NCBI GenBank assembly: GCA_900315505.1
Contig: OMZG01000013.1
Location: 1-61,803 of the forward strand
Reading direction: 5' to 3'
Origin: an uncultured Lachnospiraceae bacterium
Lineage (GTDB): Bacteria; Bacillota; Clostridia; Lachnospirales; Lachnospiraceae
Length of the DNA stretch: 61,803 bases
Shown in pieces: positions 1 to 8,382 of this stretch (the first letter of the stretch is position 1; each line of letters starts with the position of its first letter). The notes beneath the pieces are model-generated. The model was not told the DNA's origin. It searched no databases and saw only the letters and a program-made list of their open reading frames with translations. Made by a program: the position numbers and the translations under genes.

Positions 1-150
1 CTTCCTATTACTGTTCTTAAAAGGTTTCGAGTTGCACTCGAATGATTATTTCTCTTAGAAATCTTTCAAGGTTGTTTCACTGTTCAGTTGTCAATGTTCC
101 TGTGCCTCTGGGAGAGCTCTGTGTCTGTCTCTCTCGCGGCGACAAGTGAT
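1..150 (-). other. probable 5' leader of an rRNA operon (gene itself off the left edge)
   Basis: Read on the minus strand, the DNA after the promoter at 151-179 has no ORF. It carries a segment reading ACAACTGAACAGTGAAAC followed by CCTTGAAAG, which resembles the pre-16S or spacer leaders of Lachnospiraceae rRNA operons. Two small hairpins follow: TTTCT/AGAAA at 49-61 and TTCGAG/CTCGAA at 26-42. The rRNA gene would start beyond position 1. The identification comes from recalled leader sequences, not from a match to mature rRNA, so it is moderately sure. Confidence 0.55.
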
Positions 151-179
151 ATATTATCACCGTAAATCACATAAGTCAA
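151..179 (-). promoter_or_regulatory. strong sigma-A type promoter, probably rRNA operon
   Basis: On the minus strand TTGACT (179-174) and TAATAT (156-151) are separated by 17 bases. The promoter lies just after the radA stop codon and points away from radA, into the leader at 1-150. The good spacing and the GC-rich GTCGCCGCGAG start of the transcript fit a stable-RNA promoter. Confidence 0.65.
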
Positions 180-243
180 GGACTTTTTACGAAATTGTTC
201 GAAGTTGTACAAATGTAGCAATTTTTCATCATTTACAGACAAT

Positions 244-1605
244 TCAAATAACTTTATCACAGGCCTCTCTTATGCCCTTTACTCCGATCAGTTCTACTCC
301 GGCTGGAATTTCTTCAACCGAGGACAGACATGATTCCGGTAATACAATGGTCTTTACGCCCATCTTGACTGCCTCGTTTATCCTTTTTCCTGGCATACTC
401 ACAGAACGTACCTCACCTGACAGTCCTACCTCGCCAAAGGCCATCACATCATCTGACACAGGTCTGTTCTTGAAGCTCGATACAAGTGCTGTGACTAGTC
501 CCAGATCCACAGATGGCTCACTGATCCTGATGCCTCCGGCTATATTTACATAGGCATCATAATCACCCATAGTAAGTCCCATGCGCTTCTCGATGACAGC
601 CATTATGAGATTTACTCTGTTGTAATCATATCCCACTGCCGTCCGTCTCGGCATTCCGAAGCTGCTTCTGGTGGTAAGCGCCTGTATCTCAAATAGAATA
701 GGCCTTGTCCCCTCGATCGTACAGGTGATGACAGATCCTGAGCTGCCAACCGGTCTTCCTTCAAGCATGAATTCGGAAGGATTTGCCACCTCAGCCAGAC
801 CAGTACTCTTCATCTCGAATACACCGATCTCATCGGTACTTCCGAATCTGTTCTTTACTGCCCTGATGATCCTGTATGAAGCATGTCTGTCCCCCTCGAA
901 ATACAGAACCGTATCCACCATATGCTCCAGCACACGCGGCCCGGCTACAGTCCCTTCTTTTGTCACATGGCCCACGATAAATATAGCTATATTCTCAGTC
1001 TTGGCAAGCTTCATAAGCTTCGATGTAGATGCCCTCACCTGTGATATGCTGCCCGCTCCGCCCGTACTCTCATCATTTACCATTGTCTGAATAGAGTCAA
1101 TTACGGCTACTGCGGGTTTTTCACGTCTGAGCACCTCTACTATCACATCAAGATCAGTCTCAGTAAGCACCCGCATATTGTCAGAAAATTCACCGATCCT
1201 CTTTGCACGCATACTGATCTGATGTGCAGATTCCTCTCCGGATACATAAATTATCTGTTTTCCATCAGATGACAGATTCCTTGCAACCTGCAGCAGCAGT
1301 GTAGACTTGCCTATACCGGGATCTCCACCTATAAGGATCAGCGATCCCTCTACAATGCCTCCACCAAGAACCCTGTCAAGCTCGGCCATGTCTGTAGATA
1401 TTCTTTTCTCTGAAAAAGAAGAGATTTCCGACAGCGCCATAGGGCGGGCATCGGAAACCTCCTTAGTCAGAGAACTGTTTTTCTTCTCTGAATGAACCTC
1501 GGTCATGGTATTCCATTCATGGCAGGCCGGACACTGTCCGACCCACCTGGGCGACTCATAACCGCAGTTCGAGCAGAAAAATACACTCGTCTCTTTTTTT
1601 GCCAT
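244..1605 (-). CDS. radA: DNA repair protein RadA (Sms), branch-migration ATPase
   Basis: This 453-residue protein is a RecA-like ATPase that helps process recombination intermediates together with RecA. A four-cysteine zinc finger is visible at residues C11, C14, C25 and C28. The Walker A motif GDPGIGKST is at about 94-102, the RadA-specific KNRFG motif near 250, and a Lon-protease-like domain fills the C-terminal third. The length is normal for the family. The start has an AAGGA ribosome site. It is the last gene of a unit with clpC and a small protein. The clpC-radA association is an old Firmicutes arrangement, although Bacillus has radA directly after clpC. Confidence 0.97.
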   Translation of the reverse strand: MAKKETSVFFCSNCGYESPRWVGQCPACHEWNTMTEVHSEKKNSSLTKEVSDARPMALSEISSFSEKRISTDMAELDRVLGGGIVEGSLILIGGDPGIGKSTLLLQVARNLSSDGKQIIYVSGEESAHQISMRAKRIGEFSDNMRVLTETDLDVIVEVLRREKPAVAVIDSIQTMVNDESTGGAGSISQVRASTSKLMKLAKTENIAIFIVGHVTKEGTVAGPRVLEHMVDTVLYFEGDRHASYRIIRAVKNRFGSTDEIGVFEMKSTGLAEVANPSEFMLEGRPVGSSGSVITCTIEGTRPILFEIQALTTRSSFGMPRRTAVGYDYNRVNLIMAVIEKRMGLTMGDYDAYVNIAGGIRISEPSVDLGLVTALVSSFKNRPVSDDVMAFGEVGLSGEVRSVSMPGKRINEAVKMGVKTIVLPESCLSSVEEIPAGVELIGVKGIREACDKVI

Positions 1606-1611
1606 ATAAAA

Positions 1612-2019
1612 TTAATCCTTCTTGATAGATACTTCAGCCGGCTTGCCATCTGTGAGGTCAATGCTCAGTGTGATCTTGCCTCCAAGATTGGTCTTCATGA
1701 CACCGTAATCCTCACCGGCCGCAGATACCTGATACTCCGTCTCTGGTTCAAGACCTACGGTAATATCTGTATTTGCATTGCCCTCTACTCTGAAGCTTAC
1801 AGAGTTGTCATCATACTTCATGTGTGACACTCTCGTCCCAGGTTCGGATTCATACACGAAAAGGTCATTCTTCTCAAGCTTGGTAGTAGTCTTGTAGCTC
1901 TTTACATAAAGCAGATCTCCCTTGTACTTGAAATCCTTTACCTTTGTCTTCTCTTCAAGCGTGTAATCGCCGAATGTCAGTGTACCGTCTTTTTCACTGA
2001 GTATCAGATCTTTTGCCAT
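1612..2019 (-). CDS. small beta-rich protein of unknown function between clpC and radA
   Basis: The product is 135 residues. The start at 2019 (MAKDLIL) is preceded by AAAAGGAG at good spacing; a longer reading frame to 2079 would lie entirely within clpC and is less likely. The first 26 bases overlap the end of clpC, so translation is probably coupled. The sequence has no signal peptide or membrane segment and alternates short hydrophobic and charged stretches, as expected for a small beta sandwich. Similar Lachnospiraceae proteins are, as I recall, labelled endosialidase in databases, but no catalytic motif supports that. Its position suggests a role near ClpC or RadA, which is inference only. 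Confidence 0.8.
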   Translation of the reverse strand: MAKDLILSEKDGTLTFGDYTLEEKTKVKDFKYKGDLLYVKSYKTTTKLEKNDLFVYESEPGTRVSHMKYDDNSVSFRVEGNANTDITVGLEPETEYQVSAAGEDYGVMKTNLGGKITLSIDLTDGKPAEVSIKKD

Positions 2020-4486
2020 TTTTTTCTCCTTTTGCTGAAGCCTTTGTATTACTCCTGGTACTGAATGTAATTGTACCATTTTTTGCCGAAATAGTCACCT
2101 TATCTCCTGACTTTATCTCACCGGAAATGATCTTATCAGAGACAGGATCCTCAATATCTGACTGAATCTGTCTCCTCAGGGGTCTTGCTCCGTATTTTGG
2201 ATCATAAGCCTTATCCACTATATACTTCTTCGCCGCTACAGTAGCATGGGCTGTGATACCGGTATTTGTCTTCAGTCTGTCGCAGACCTCATCTATCAGC
2301 AGAGTAGCGATCTCTGAGAGATCATTCTTGTCAAGCATTCTGAAGCAGATCACATCATCTATACGGTTCAGGAACTCGGGTCTGAAGGTACGTTTCAGCT
2401 CCTCATTTACCTTATCCTTCATCGCCTCGTAGTCACTCTTACTGTCCTCACCGGATGAGAATCCGAGACTCTTGTGCTCTGAGATATCCCTTGCTCCTGC
2501 ATTAGAAGTCATGATAATAATTGTATTCTTGAAGTCAACAAGTCTGCCCTGCGAATCAGTGAGCCGCCCCTCATCAAGCACCTGTAGCAGTATATTGAAT
2601 ACATCCGGATGCGCCTTCTCTATCTCATCAAAAAGAAGAACACTGTACGGATTTCTGCGAATCTTTTCTGAGAGCTGGCCGCCCTCCTCGTAGCCCACAT
2701 ATCCCGGTGGTGAGCCTATAAATTTCGATACCGCATCCTTTTCCATATACTCTGACATATCTACCCTGATCAGGGCCTTGTCATCTCCATATACCTCTTC
2801 TGCGAGAGTCTTTGCTACAAGAGTCTTTCCGACGCCTGTAGGTCCGACAAAGAGGAATGATCCGATAGGCCTGTCCGGTGACTTCAGTCCGGCTCTTCCA
2901 CGGCGCACAGCCTTCGAAACCGCTGTGACAGCTTCATCCTGACCAATCACCTTCTTATAGAGAGTCTTCTCCAGATTGATAAGCCTCTTTGACTCCTTTA
3001 CATTCAGATTGCCGACCGGGATATGCGTCCAGTCTGATACGATATCTGCAATATCATCCTCTGTGAGAGTCGGGATATCCCTTAGAGAAATCTTTGTGCT
3101 CCGCTTCTCCTGACGGTCTATCTTCTTCTCATCCTTCAGAAGCTCCTGATGCAGCTGTCCGGCTGCATTGTAATCGCCCTTCTTCAGAGCCTCCTCAAGC
3201 TGCTCGGAAAGCTCGTTTTTCTCCTTTCGCAGCTCATAATTTTTACTATTTCCCTTAGTATTGTATAAACGTTTTCGCGCACAGCTTTCATCGAGCAGAT
3301 CGATTGCCTTGTCAGGTAGAAATCTGTCATGAATGTATCTCTTCGACAGAGAGACACAGGCCTCGATAGCCTCATCAGTGATCTGTACCTGATGATGATC
3401 CTCATATACATCCTTCAGACCCTCGAGGATCTGTACCGTCTGCTCCTCCGTAGGCTCCTCTACCATTACAGACAGGAACCTGCGCTCCAGGGCTGCATCC
3501 TTTTCTATCCTCTTCCGGTATTCACTGATAGTCGTAGCTCCAATGATCTGCAGCTCACCACGGGCAAGGGCTGGCTTTAATATATTAGCTGCATCCATTG
3601 CTCCCTCAGAGCCGCCTGCACCTATTATCATGTGCAGCTCATCGATGAAAAGAAGAACATTGCCGGCAGATACTGCTTCATCTATGACATTCTTTATCCT
3701 CTCCTCGAACTCGCCTCTGTACTTCGTACCTGCAACCATGCCTGACAGATCCAGTGTGAGTATCCTCTTTCCGATCAGTGTCGATGGAACCATGCCTGAT
3801 ACTATATGCTCTGCCAGACCCTCGACAATTGCTGTCTTACCTACTCCGGGCTCGCCTATAAGGCATGGATTATTCTTCGTCCTGCGGCTCAGTATCTCTA
3901 TAAGGCGCTGGATTTCCTTTTCTCTGCCGATGATCGGATCGAGAGCACCATCCTCCGCCATTGTCGTAAGGTCTGTCGTAAACTCCTCGAGTGCCGGATA
4001 TTCACCCTCATCTCCGTTCTGATGGCTGGCATACAGCTGACGCCTGTATGCATCACCCTCATCACCCATCGCCTGAAGCAGCTTATTGAAAATAGTGCCA
4101 AGATCTGCATTTGTAGTAGAAAGAATCCTTGCTGCTCCACAGTCCGGCATACGAAGGATTGCAAGGATCACATGCTCTGTACCGACAGACTCCATTCCGC
4201 ACATCTGGGCAATGGCCTCTGCATTGTCCATCATTATCAGAAACTTCGGTGTAGTAGTATCCTCTCCCTTTGCAGGTACATTCTGGGTGAATGACAACAG
4301 CTCGTCTATTATCTGTCCTGTCAGATTCTCAGTCACACCCTCATCTGTAAGTATCTCACTTGCCAGATTCGGTGCACAGTGCAGGATTCCAAGCAGCATG
4401 TGCTGCGTACCGGTGTACTGTCCTGTCTTTTTTGAAAACTTAATCGCGTAATCATAGGCCTTCTGAAGGCTTTCTGTATATTTCAT
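1994..4486 (-). CDS. clpC: ClpC-type AAA+ unfoldase of the Clp protease
   Basis: This is an 830-residue HSP100 protein that unfolds substrates for ClpP. The order is a double Clp_N repeat (about 1-145), first AAA+ domain with Walker A GEPGVGKT and the sensor region FIDELHMIIGAGG, a UVR-like coiled middle segment (about 420-450), and a second AAA+ domain with GPTGVGKT. The C-terminus is lysine-rich. I chose the start at 4486 (MKYTESLQ) because Clp_N begins there; an in-frame extension to 4528 overlaps the previous gene. Unlike Bacillus, the genes ctsR, mcsA and mcsB do not precede it, so CtsR/McsB control is not evident here. Confidence 0.95.
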   Translation of the reverse strand: MKYTESLQKAYDYAIKFSKKTGQYTGTQHMLLGILHCAPNLASEILTDEGVTENLTGQIIDELLSFTQNVPAKGEDTTTPKFLIMMDNAEAIAQMCGMESVGTEHVILAILRMPDCGAARILSTTNADLGTIFNKLLQAMGDEGDAYRRQLYASHQNGDEGEYPALEEFTTDLTTMAEDGALDPIIGREKEIQRLIEILSRRTKNNPCLIGEPGVGKTAIVEGLAEHIVSGMVPSTLIGKRILTLDLSGMVAGTKYRGEFEERIKNVIDEAVSAGNVLLFIDELHMIIGAGGSEGAMDAANILKPALARGELQIIGATTISEYRKRIEKDAALERRFLSVMVEEPTEEQTVQILEGLKDVYEDHHQVQITDEAIEACVSLSKRYIHDRFLPDKAIDLLDESCARKRLYNTKGNSKNYELRKEKNELSEQLEEALKKGDYNAAGQLHQELLKDEKKIDRQEKRSTKISLRDIPTLTEDDIADIVSDWTHIPVGNLNVKESKRLINLEKTLYKKVIGQDEAVTAVSKAVRRGRAGLKSPDRPIGSFLFVGPTGVGKTLVAKTLAEEVYGDDKALIRVDMSEYMEKDAVSKFIGSPPGYVGYEEGGQLSEKIRRNPYSVLLFDEIEKAHPDVFNILLQVLDEGRLTDSQGRLVDFKNTIIIMTSNAGARDISEHKSLGFSSGEDSKSDYEAMKDKVNEELKRTFRPEFLNRIDDVICFRMLDKNDLSEIATLLIDEVCDRLKTNTGITAHATVAAKKYIVDKAYDPKYGARPLRRQIQSDIEDPVSDKIISGEIKSGDKVTISAKNGTITFSTRSNTKASAKGEKNGKRSDTQ

Positions 4487-4505
4487 ATATCTTCTTTCGT
4501 AAAAA

Positions 4506-5450
4506 TCAGAGATCATTAAGATCCTCAAGCTTCAGCTTCTTGTTCGGATTCTTCGGAGCCTTTGGCATAGTAAGCTTCTCTACATCAATATCATCGAGAT
4601 CCAGTCCGGATGTCTTCTCAGCCCTTTCCAGCTTTTCGGACTTCTCCTTCTTTTCTGTCACATGCTCTACCAGCTTCCGCTGTTCCTCTTCCTTCTCTGC
4701 AATCCTTTTCTCTTCCTCATCGAAGTCGATATCATCATCGTCGTAGTCATCACTCATGGCATAATGGAGAGTGGTGAGCCTGATAATAAGCACTATGATA
4801 ACTGCCAAAAGAACTGCGATCACAATGATCATCCTGCGGTCCGTGATCAGCTGGGAGAACGTGAGATCCTGTGATGAGACACCATGCTTCCGGGTAACTG
4901 TGGTATCCTCTGAATCAGTCTGCAAATCCTCGGATGTATGAGTATCAGCGCTGTCTGAAGCTGATTGGGATGAGACCTCTTTCTGTGAATCATCTGACGT
5001 ATCCGGATTATCAGAAGCAGCAGCCTCTGTATCATTATCTGCTGTTGCTGCCTGTGTATTATCTGATGTCTGAGCGGAGGCTTGTGCTATTTTTACCACA
5101 GCGGAGCTCCTCTCGTACTGGTCTGATGAAGCTACAAAGCCGGCATTTCCCTCCTGCTTTGCTGTAAAAGTAAAGGTAGCGCTCTTTGCGGAAATGGTCA
5201 GTGTATTCCCATTGAGGGCAGCGCCTCCCTGGCCTGTAAGCGTCACCATAGTACCGTCATAATGAAGTGAAAGATTTGAACTGGAAGCCCCTGCAATACT
5301 CACACTGAAGCTGTCTCCTACCTTTATTTCGCTACTGGAAAGCCCGAGGATCACCGGAGCCGCCGATGCATCAACCGGCAGCATGAGACAGAGCACCATA
5401 ATAAGCGCAGTGAAGAGTGCCGTGAATTTCTTTCTGAAAAAAATCTTCAT
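4506..5450 (-). CDS. exported, membrane-anchored protein with a cohesin/Ig-like domain
   Basis: The protein has 314 residues and an N-terminal signal peptide (KKFTALFTALIMVLCLMLP then ASAAP). An extracellular beta-sandwich domain of cohesin or Ig-like character follows at about 33-120, then a long Ser/Asp/Thr-rich linker. A single membrane helix (IIVIAVLLAVIIVLIIRL) precedes a charged, lysine/glutamate-rich cytoplasmic tail. The start at 5450 is supported by AAAGGAAA upstream and by the promoter at 5478-5506, whose start site falls inside the longer frame. It is the first gene of the unit with clpC and radA. Its function is unknown; the topology resembles a surface anchor or sensor. Confidence 0.8.
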   Translation of the reverse strand: MKIFFRKKFTALFTALIMVLCLMLPVDASAAPVILGLSSSEIKVGDSFSVSIAGASSSNLSLHYDGTMVTLTGQGGAALNGNTLTISAKSATFTFTAKQEGNAGFVASSDQYERSSAVVKIAQASAQTSDNTQAATADNDTEAAASDNPDTSDDSQKEVSSQSASDSADTHTSEDLQTDSEDTTVTRKHGVSSQDLTFSQLITDRRMIIVIAVLLAVIIVLIIRLTTLHYAMSDDYDDDDIDFDEEEKRIAEKEEEQRKLVEHVTEKKEKSEKLERAEKTSGLDLDDIDVEKLTMPKAPKNPNKKLKLEDLNDL

Positions 5451-5477
5451 AAATTTCCTTTCGTCTCCCATATCTAA

Positions 5478-5506
5478 AGTATAAAAGAATGGCACATTAT
5501 TGTCAA
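5478..5506 (-). promoter_or_regulatory. consensus promoter for the clpC-radA unit
   Basis: TTGACA (5506-5501) and TATACT (5483-5478) are 17 bases apart on the minus strand. The expected transcript start near 5471 leaves a leader of about 20 nt before the ATG at 5450. The -35 box lies immediately after the stop codon of the upstream zinc-ribbon gene. Confidence 0.8.
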
Positions 5507-5508
5507 AC

Positions 5509-6186
5509 TCAGAAATGAAACCGTCTCTTCAGCTCCATACGCGCATTTGCGCCTCCCATAATCAGCGCCACGAGGAACAGGAGGGTGGATGAGATAAAGG
5601 CAACCTCCGAAAGCAGCGGATGCGTCACAAGAGCGTAATGCATGAATACAAGTGGAAGTATGCCAAGAAGTATCGGAAGCACGATCAGTATCATGTAGCT
5701 TTCCCATCTCCTGTGATTTACGAACATAAGAATGATTATAAATATGTTAAAAATAATCAGAGCCGCCGGCAGACAGTAATTAAGCGACCATTTACCAAAG
5801 CCGCAGGTGACATCGATCACGACTACAAAAAGCGCAGCCAGCAGGATCGTAATAGAAATCTTTGCTATGATCCCCACATCCGGTGTGAAAAACATACTGA
5901 ACTCTATGTAAATATACATAAGCGATGCCACTACTATGACCGACCACGGGAAACCGCCGTTTATTATATTTATCGCTGCAGAAACCACACTTCCACCTGC
6001 ACATACCGAAAGGAGCAGTCTCAGGAAAAAGGTAGTCTTTCTCCGCTTTGCTACAATATCCGGATATCCGTTATACATTACCTCATCATCAGAAGCCTGC
6101 TCCGACAGCGCCCCGCCGCACAGAGGACATACCTCTGTATCCTTATCCAGAACAGAAATACCACAGTGCATGCATCTTTTACTCAT
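5509..6186 (-). CDS. zinc-ribbon integral membrane protein (DUF6320-like)
   Basis: The 225-residue product begins with a zinc ribbon, CMHCG...CPLCG, at residues 4-22. A polar segment and then six or seven hydrophobic helices follow (for example FLRLLLSVCAGGSVVSAAI). The layout matches Lachnospiraceae zinc-ribbon membrane proteins I recall as DUF6320. The start at 6186 has GGAG six bases upstream and overlaps the end of the upstream acyltransferase-like gene by eight bases (ATGAGTAA), indicating translational coupling and a joint function. No enzymatic motif is visible. Confidence 0.8.
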   Translation of the reverse strand: MSKRCMHCGISVLDKDTEVCPLCGGALSEQASDDEVMYNGYPDIVAKRRKTTFFLRLLLSVCAGGSVVSAAINIINGGFPWSVIVVASLMYIYIEFSMFFTPDVGIIAKISITILLAALFVVVIDVTCGFGKWSLNYCLPAALIIFNIFIIILMFVNHRRWESYMILIVLPILLGILPLVFMHYALVTHPLLSEVAFISSTLLFLVALIMGGANARMELKRRFHF

Positions 6187-7453
6187 AAAATACTCCATTC
6201 GTCTCTATACATGAGCTTACCCCGAGCTGCGACAGCTTCCGAAGATACTCCATGATAAGTGTCGTATCCCTGAATTCCGTGGAAAAGGAAAGTGTCAGTA
6301 CATCATTAAATGATGCTATCCCAAGCTTCAGACCCTGTCCCTTTGAAAAGGACAGAAAGCACTGGAAGCTCTCAATATACGCTGCATAATCATCAGGAAC
6401 ATTTATCTGACCCATATTAGTGACAGTAGTCGTATTTGCAAGAGCACTTCGCGAATAAATAGCCCTTAAGCCTGCATTCTTGAATACAAGCGGAACCGTG
6501 CGTGCAAGCAGGATCTGCTGACCTGATACATTGTATGAAAAAATGGATTCGAGATTTTCCTTTGTGATCTGCTTTCTCAGACTTCTCTTCGTTATACTTA
6601 CAATCTCTTCGAAGCTGTATTCATCCTTGGTCGGGATGAATTCTGCTGAGACCATTACGAAGAAATTCTTGGTCGTATTAGAATCGAAATATGGCCTCAG
6701 ATTGACAGGAACAGCGACTCTTATAGGTCTCTTCTCTGACACTCCATGCCTGTATGACTTATATGTAGCATAGATAAAGAGTGCTACACACAGCTCATTG
6801 ATTGATACATCAAGAGAATGCGCAAGCTTCTTTATCTCACTGACGCTCAGATGAGCATTCACTACACCGAAGCCCTTATACGGAAGCTTCTCGCCCTTTA
6901 TAAGAAAAGCCCTCTTCACAGCATACGCTGACCTGGATGCCTTTCTGTAATTTCTTATAAAGCTGTCATCCCTGTTGATCGATGTGTCAGCAGAGAAGCT
7001 GCCCTTATGAGCCTCCATCAGGGCATCATGCGAGAGTCTGAGGTATGCGAATGTAAGCTCCTTCAGGAATTCAAAGCCTCCCGTGCCGTCTGCAAGTACA
7101 TGGAATACCTCAAGGCTTATACGTCTGCCGTAATAGGTCACTCTGAACAGATAATTATTATTGTCATTGGTCCTTGTGGAACGGCATGGATAGGTATCCT
7201 CTTCATGAACCCTGGGAACAGGATAATCATTTTCCTCAAGATAGTACCAGAAGAACCCCTTGCGGAGTCTCTGCCTGAATCCCGGGAATCTGGACAGTAC
7301 AAATTCCAGGGCCTCCTGGAGCAGGTCTCCCCTTATCCTCTCCTTTAATATGACGGACAGCCTATAGGTATTCGTCATGTGCTCCGTTGCTATCGCTGGA
7401 AAAAGTATTGCTGAATTGTCAAGCTTCTCCCATCTTCTCATCCTGTGTGCCAT
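6179..7453 (-). CDS. alcohol acetyltransferase / condensation-domain-like acyltransferase
   Basis: The 424-residue protein carries HVLADGTGG at about 117-125, the HxxxDG signature of the chloramphenicol acetyltransferase, condensation-domain and alcohol acetyltransferase superfamily. It also has the usual N-terminal WEKLDNSAILFP and a later NLRPYF segment. Such enzymes transfer acyl groups from CoA or carrier proteins to hydroxyl or amino groups, but the substrate cannot be read here. The ribosome site is weak; an internal ATG at 7441 is an alternative start. It is coupled to the zinc-ribbon membrane protein. No promoter was recognised between it and the terminator at 7473-7516. Confidence 0.8.
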   Translation of the reverse strand: MAHRMRRWEKLDNSAILFPAIATEHMTNTYRLSVILKERIRGDLLQEALEFVLSRFPGFRQRLRKGFFWYYLEENDYPVPRVHEEDTYPCRSTRTNDNNNYLFRVTYYGRRISLEVFHVLADGTGGFEFLKELTFAYLRLSHDALMEAHKGSFSADTSINRDDSFIRNYRKASRSAYAVKRAFLIKGEKLPYKGFGVVNAHLSVSEIKKLAHSLDVSINELCVALFIYATYKSYRHGVSEKRPIRVAVPVNLRPYFDSNTTKNFFVMVSAEFIPTKDEYSFEEIVSITKRSLRKQITKENLESIFSYNVSGQQILLARTVPLVFKNAGLRAIYSRSALANTTTVTNMGQINVPDDYAAYIESFQCFLSFSKGQGLKLGIASFNDVLTLSFSTEFRDTTLIMEYLRKLSQLGVSSCIETNGVFYE

Positions 7454-7472
7454 AGTTCTTCATACTTTCTTC

Positions 7473-7516
7473 AAAAAAAATAAAACGTGACAAAGGGAAC
7501 AGACCCTCTGCCACGT
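7473..7516 (-). terminator. intrinsic terminator after the FliD-like gene
   Basis: A 13-bp stem pairs 7485-7497 (ACGTGACAAAGGG) with 7504-7516 (CCCTCTGCCACGT), with two G-U pairs and a six-base loop. On the minus strand a T-rich run (complement of 7473-7484) follows. It ends the unit that contains cheV, hisHF and ung. Confidence 0.85.
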
Positions 7517-7536
7517 CAGTATAATCATTAAACCAT

Positions 7537-8337
7537 TCAGGCAGTAGTCGTATAGCTATACTGTCCTGATGAAGCGTAATATCCTGATGATGTATATGTG
7601 CCATTAGATACTGCTGAATTAGCATAATACTGTGCGAGTGATACATAAGTCCCTGCGGCGCTGCCGTAATTATTTCCACCGCTGAAAAGATTCTTCACTG
7701 TATCTGTATCTGCATTCTTCAGAGCCTCTGTATCAACTGTAAGCTTACCATCCCTGCCAACGCTCACACCTATGCCCTTCAGACCATTCTCGTATCTCGA
7801 GGTCGTATTCATCAGATACTTCGTTGCCGTAGCAAGGCCGCTCGCTGTAGACTTCTTGCTCGCATCTATGAGACTGTTATAATCCTTTGCAAACCTCTGT
7901 ACATCTGCTGAAACTGTATCCTTCACATTCTCAGCCGTATTCGTATCGCTGGTCTCATACGTCTTCTTATTCATCAGTGCATTAAGTGATGAGGTAAGAG
8001 TGGATGCTGATGTAGCTGCAGTCTTATTATCCGTAAGTGACTGCCGCTCATACTTCGTAAGTGAAGCTGACTTCGTACTGCCATTCGAATCTGAATCCTT
8101 ACTCGAATCAGTCTTCTCTACATCATGCCCTGAAACATGAGCGAGTACATCATATCCTGAAGTCGATTTCACTGACTTAGTAGCAGATGAACCGAATTCA
8201 TTGAAATACTGCTTGGTCAGCTTATAATAATTACCACTTGAAATACTGCTATACTCTGACAGGCTTGAATACAGTCCGTTCATCCAGCTAGATGAACCGC
8301 CGCCTCCAAACAGAGTCGATATAAAGCTATTACTCAT
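7537..8337 (-). CDS. orphan protein with a FliD (flagellar cap) C-terminal-like domain
   Basis: The 266-residue protein opens with a Ser/Gly-rich stretch (FISTLFGGGGSSSW), followed by a Ser/Thr/Lys-rich region and helical segments. Near the C-terminus it has YENGLKGIGVSVGRDGKLTV with DTEALKNADTDTVKNLFSG, very like the end of flagellar hook-associated protein 2 (FliD). The last 35 residues are rich in Tyr, Ser and Gly. FliD proteins are usually longer than 400 residues, so this is a short homologue or mimic. The start at 8337 has AAAGGAG. No signal peptide is visible. Neighbours are ung and an acyltransferase, not flagellar genes. Function unknown. Confidence 0.8.
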   Translation of the reverse strand: MSNSFISTLFGGGGSSSWMNGLYSSLSEYSSISSGNYYKLTKQYFNEFGSSATKSVKSTSGYDVLAHVSGHDVEKTDSSKDSDSNGSTKSASLTKYERQSLTDNKTAATSASTLTSSLNALMNKKTYETSDTNTAENVKDTVSADVQRFAKDYNSLIDASKKSTASGLATATKYLMNTTSRYENGLKGIGVSVGRDGKLTVDTEALKNADTDTVKNLFSGGNNYGSAAGTYVSLAQYYANSAVSNGTYTSSGYYASSGQYSYTTTA

Positions 8338-8382
8338 ATAAAGCTCCTTTCTGGCCATCCTTTGCCATAACAAAACTTTCTA

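Noticed and set aside
146-553. 135-codon plus-strand ORF at the left edge
   Set aside because: Overlaps the end of radA and the promoter; no ribosome site and no protein-like pattern.
5620-6255. 211-codon plus-strand ORF opposite the zinc-ribbon gene
   Set aside because: Low-quality sequence rich in Tyr, Arg and Cys; antisense shadow.
7419-7679. 86-codon minus-strand ORF
   Set aside because: It spans the terminator at 7473-7516 and overlaps the end of the FliD-like gene in another frame.
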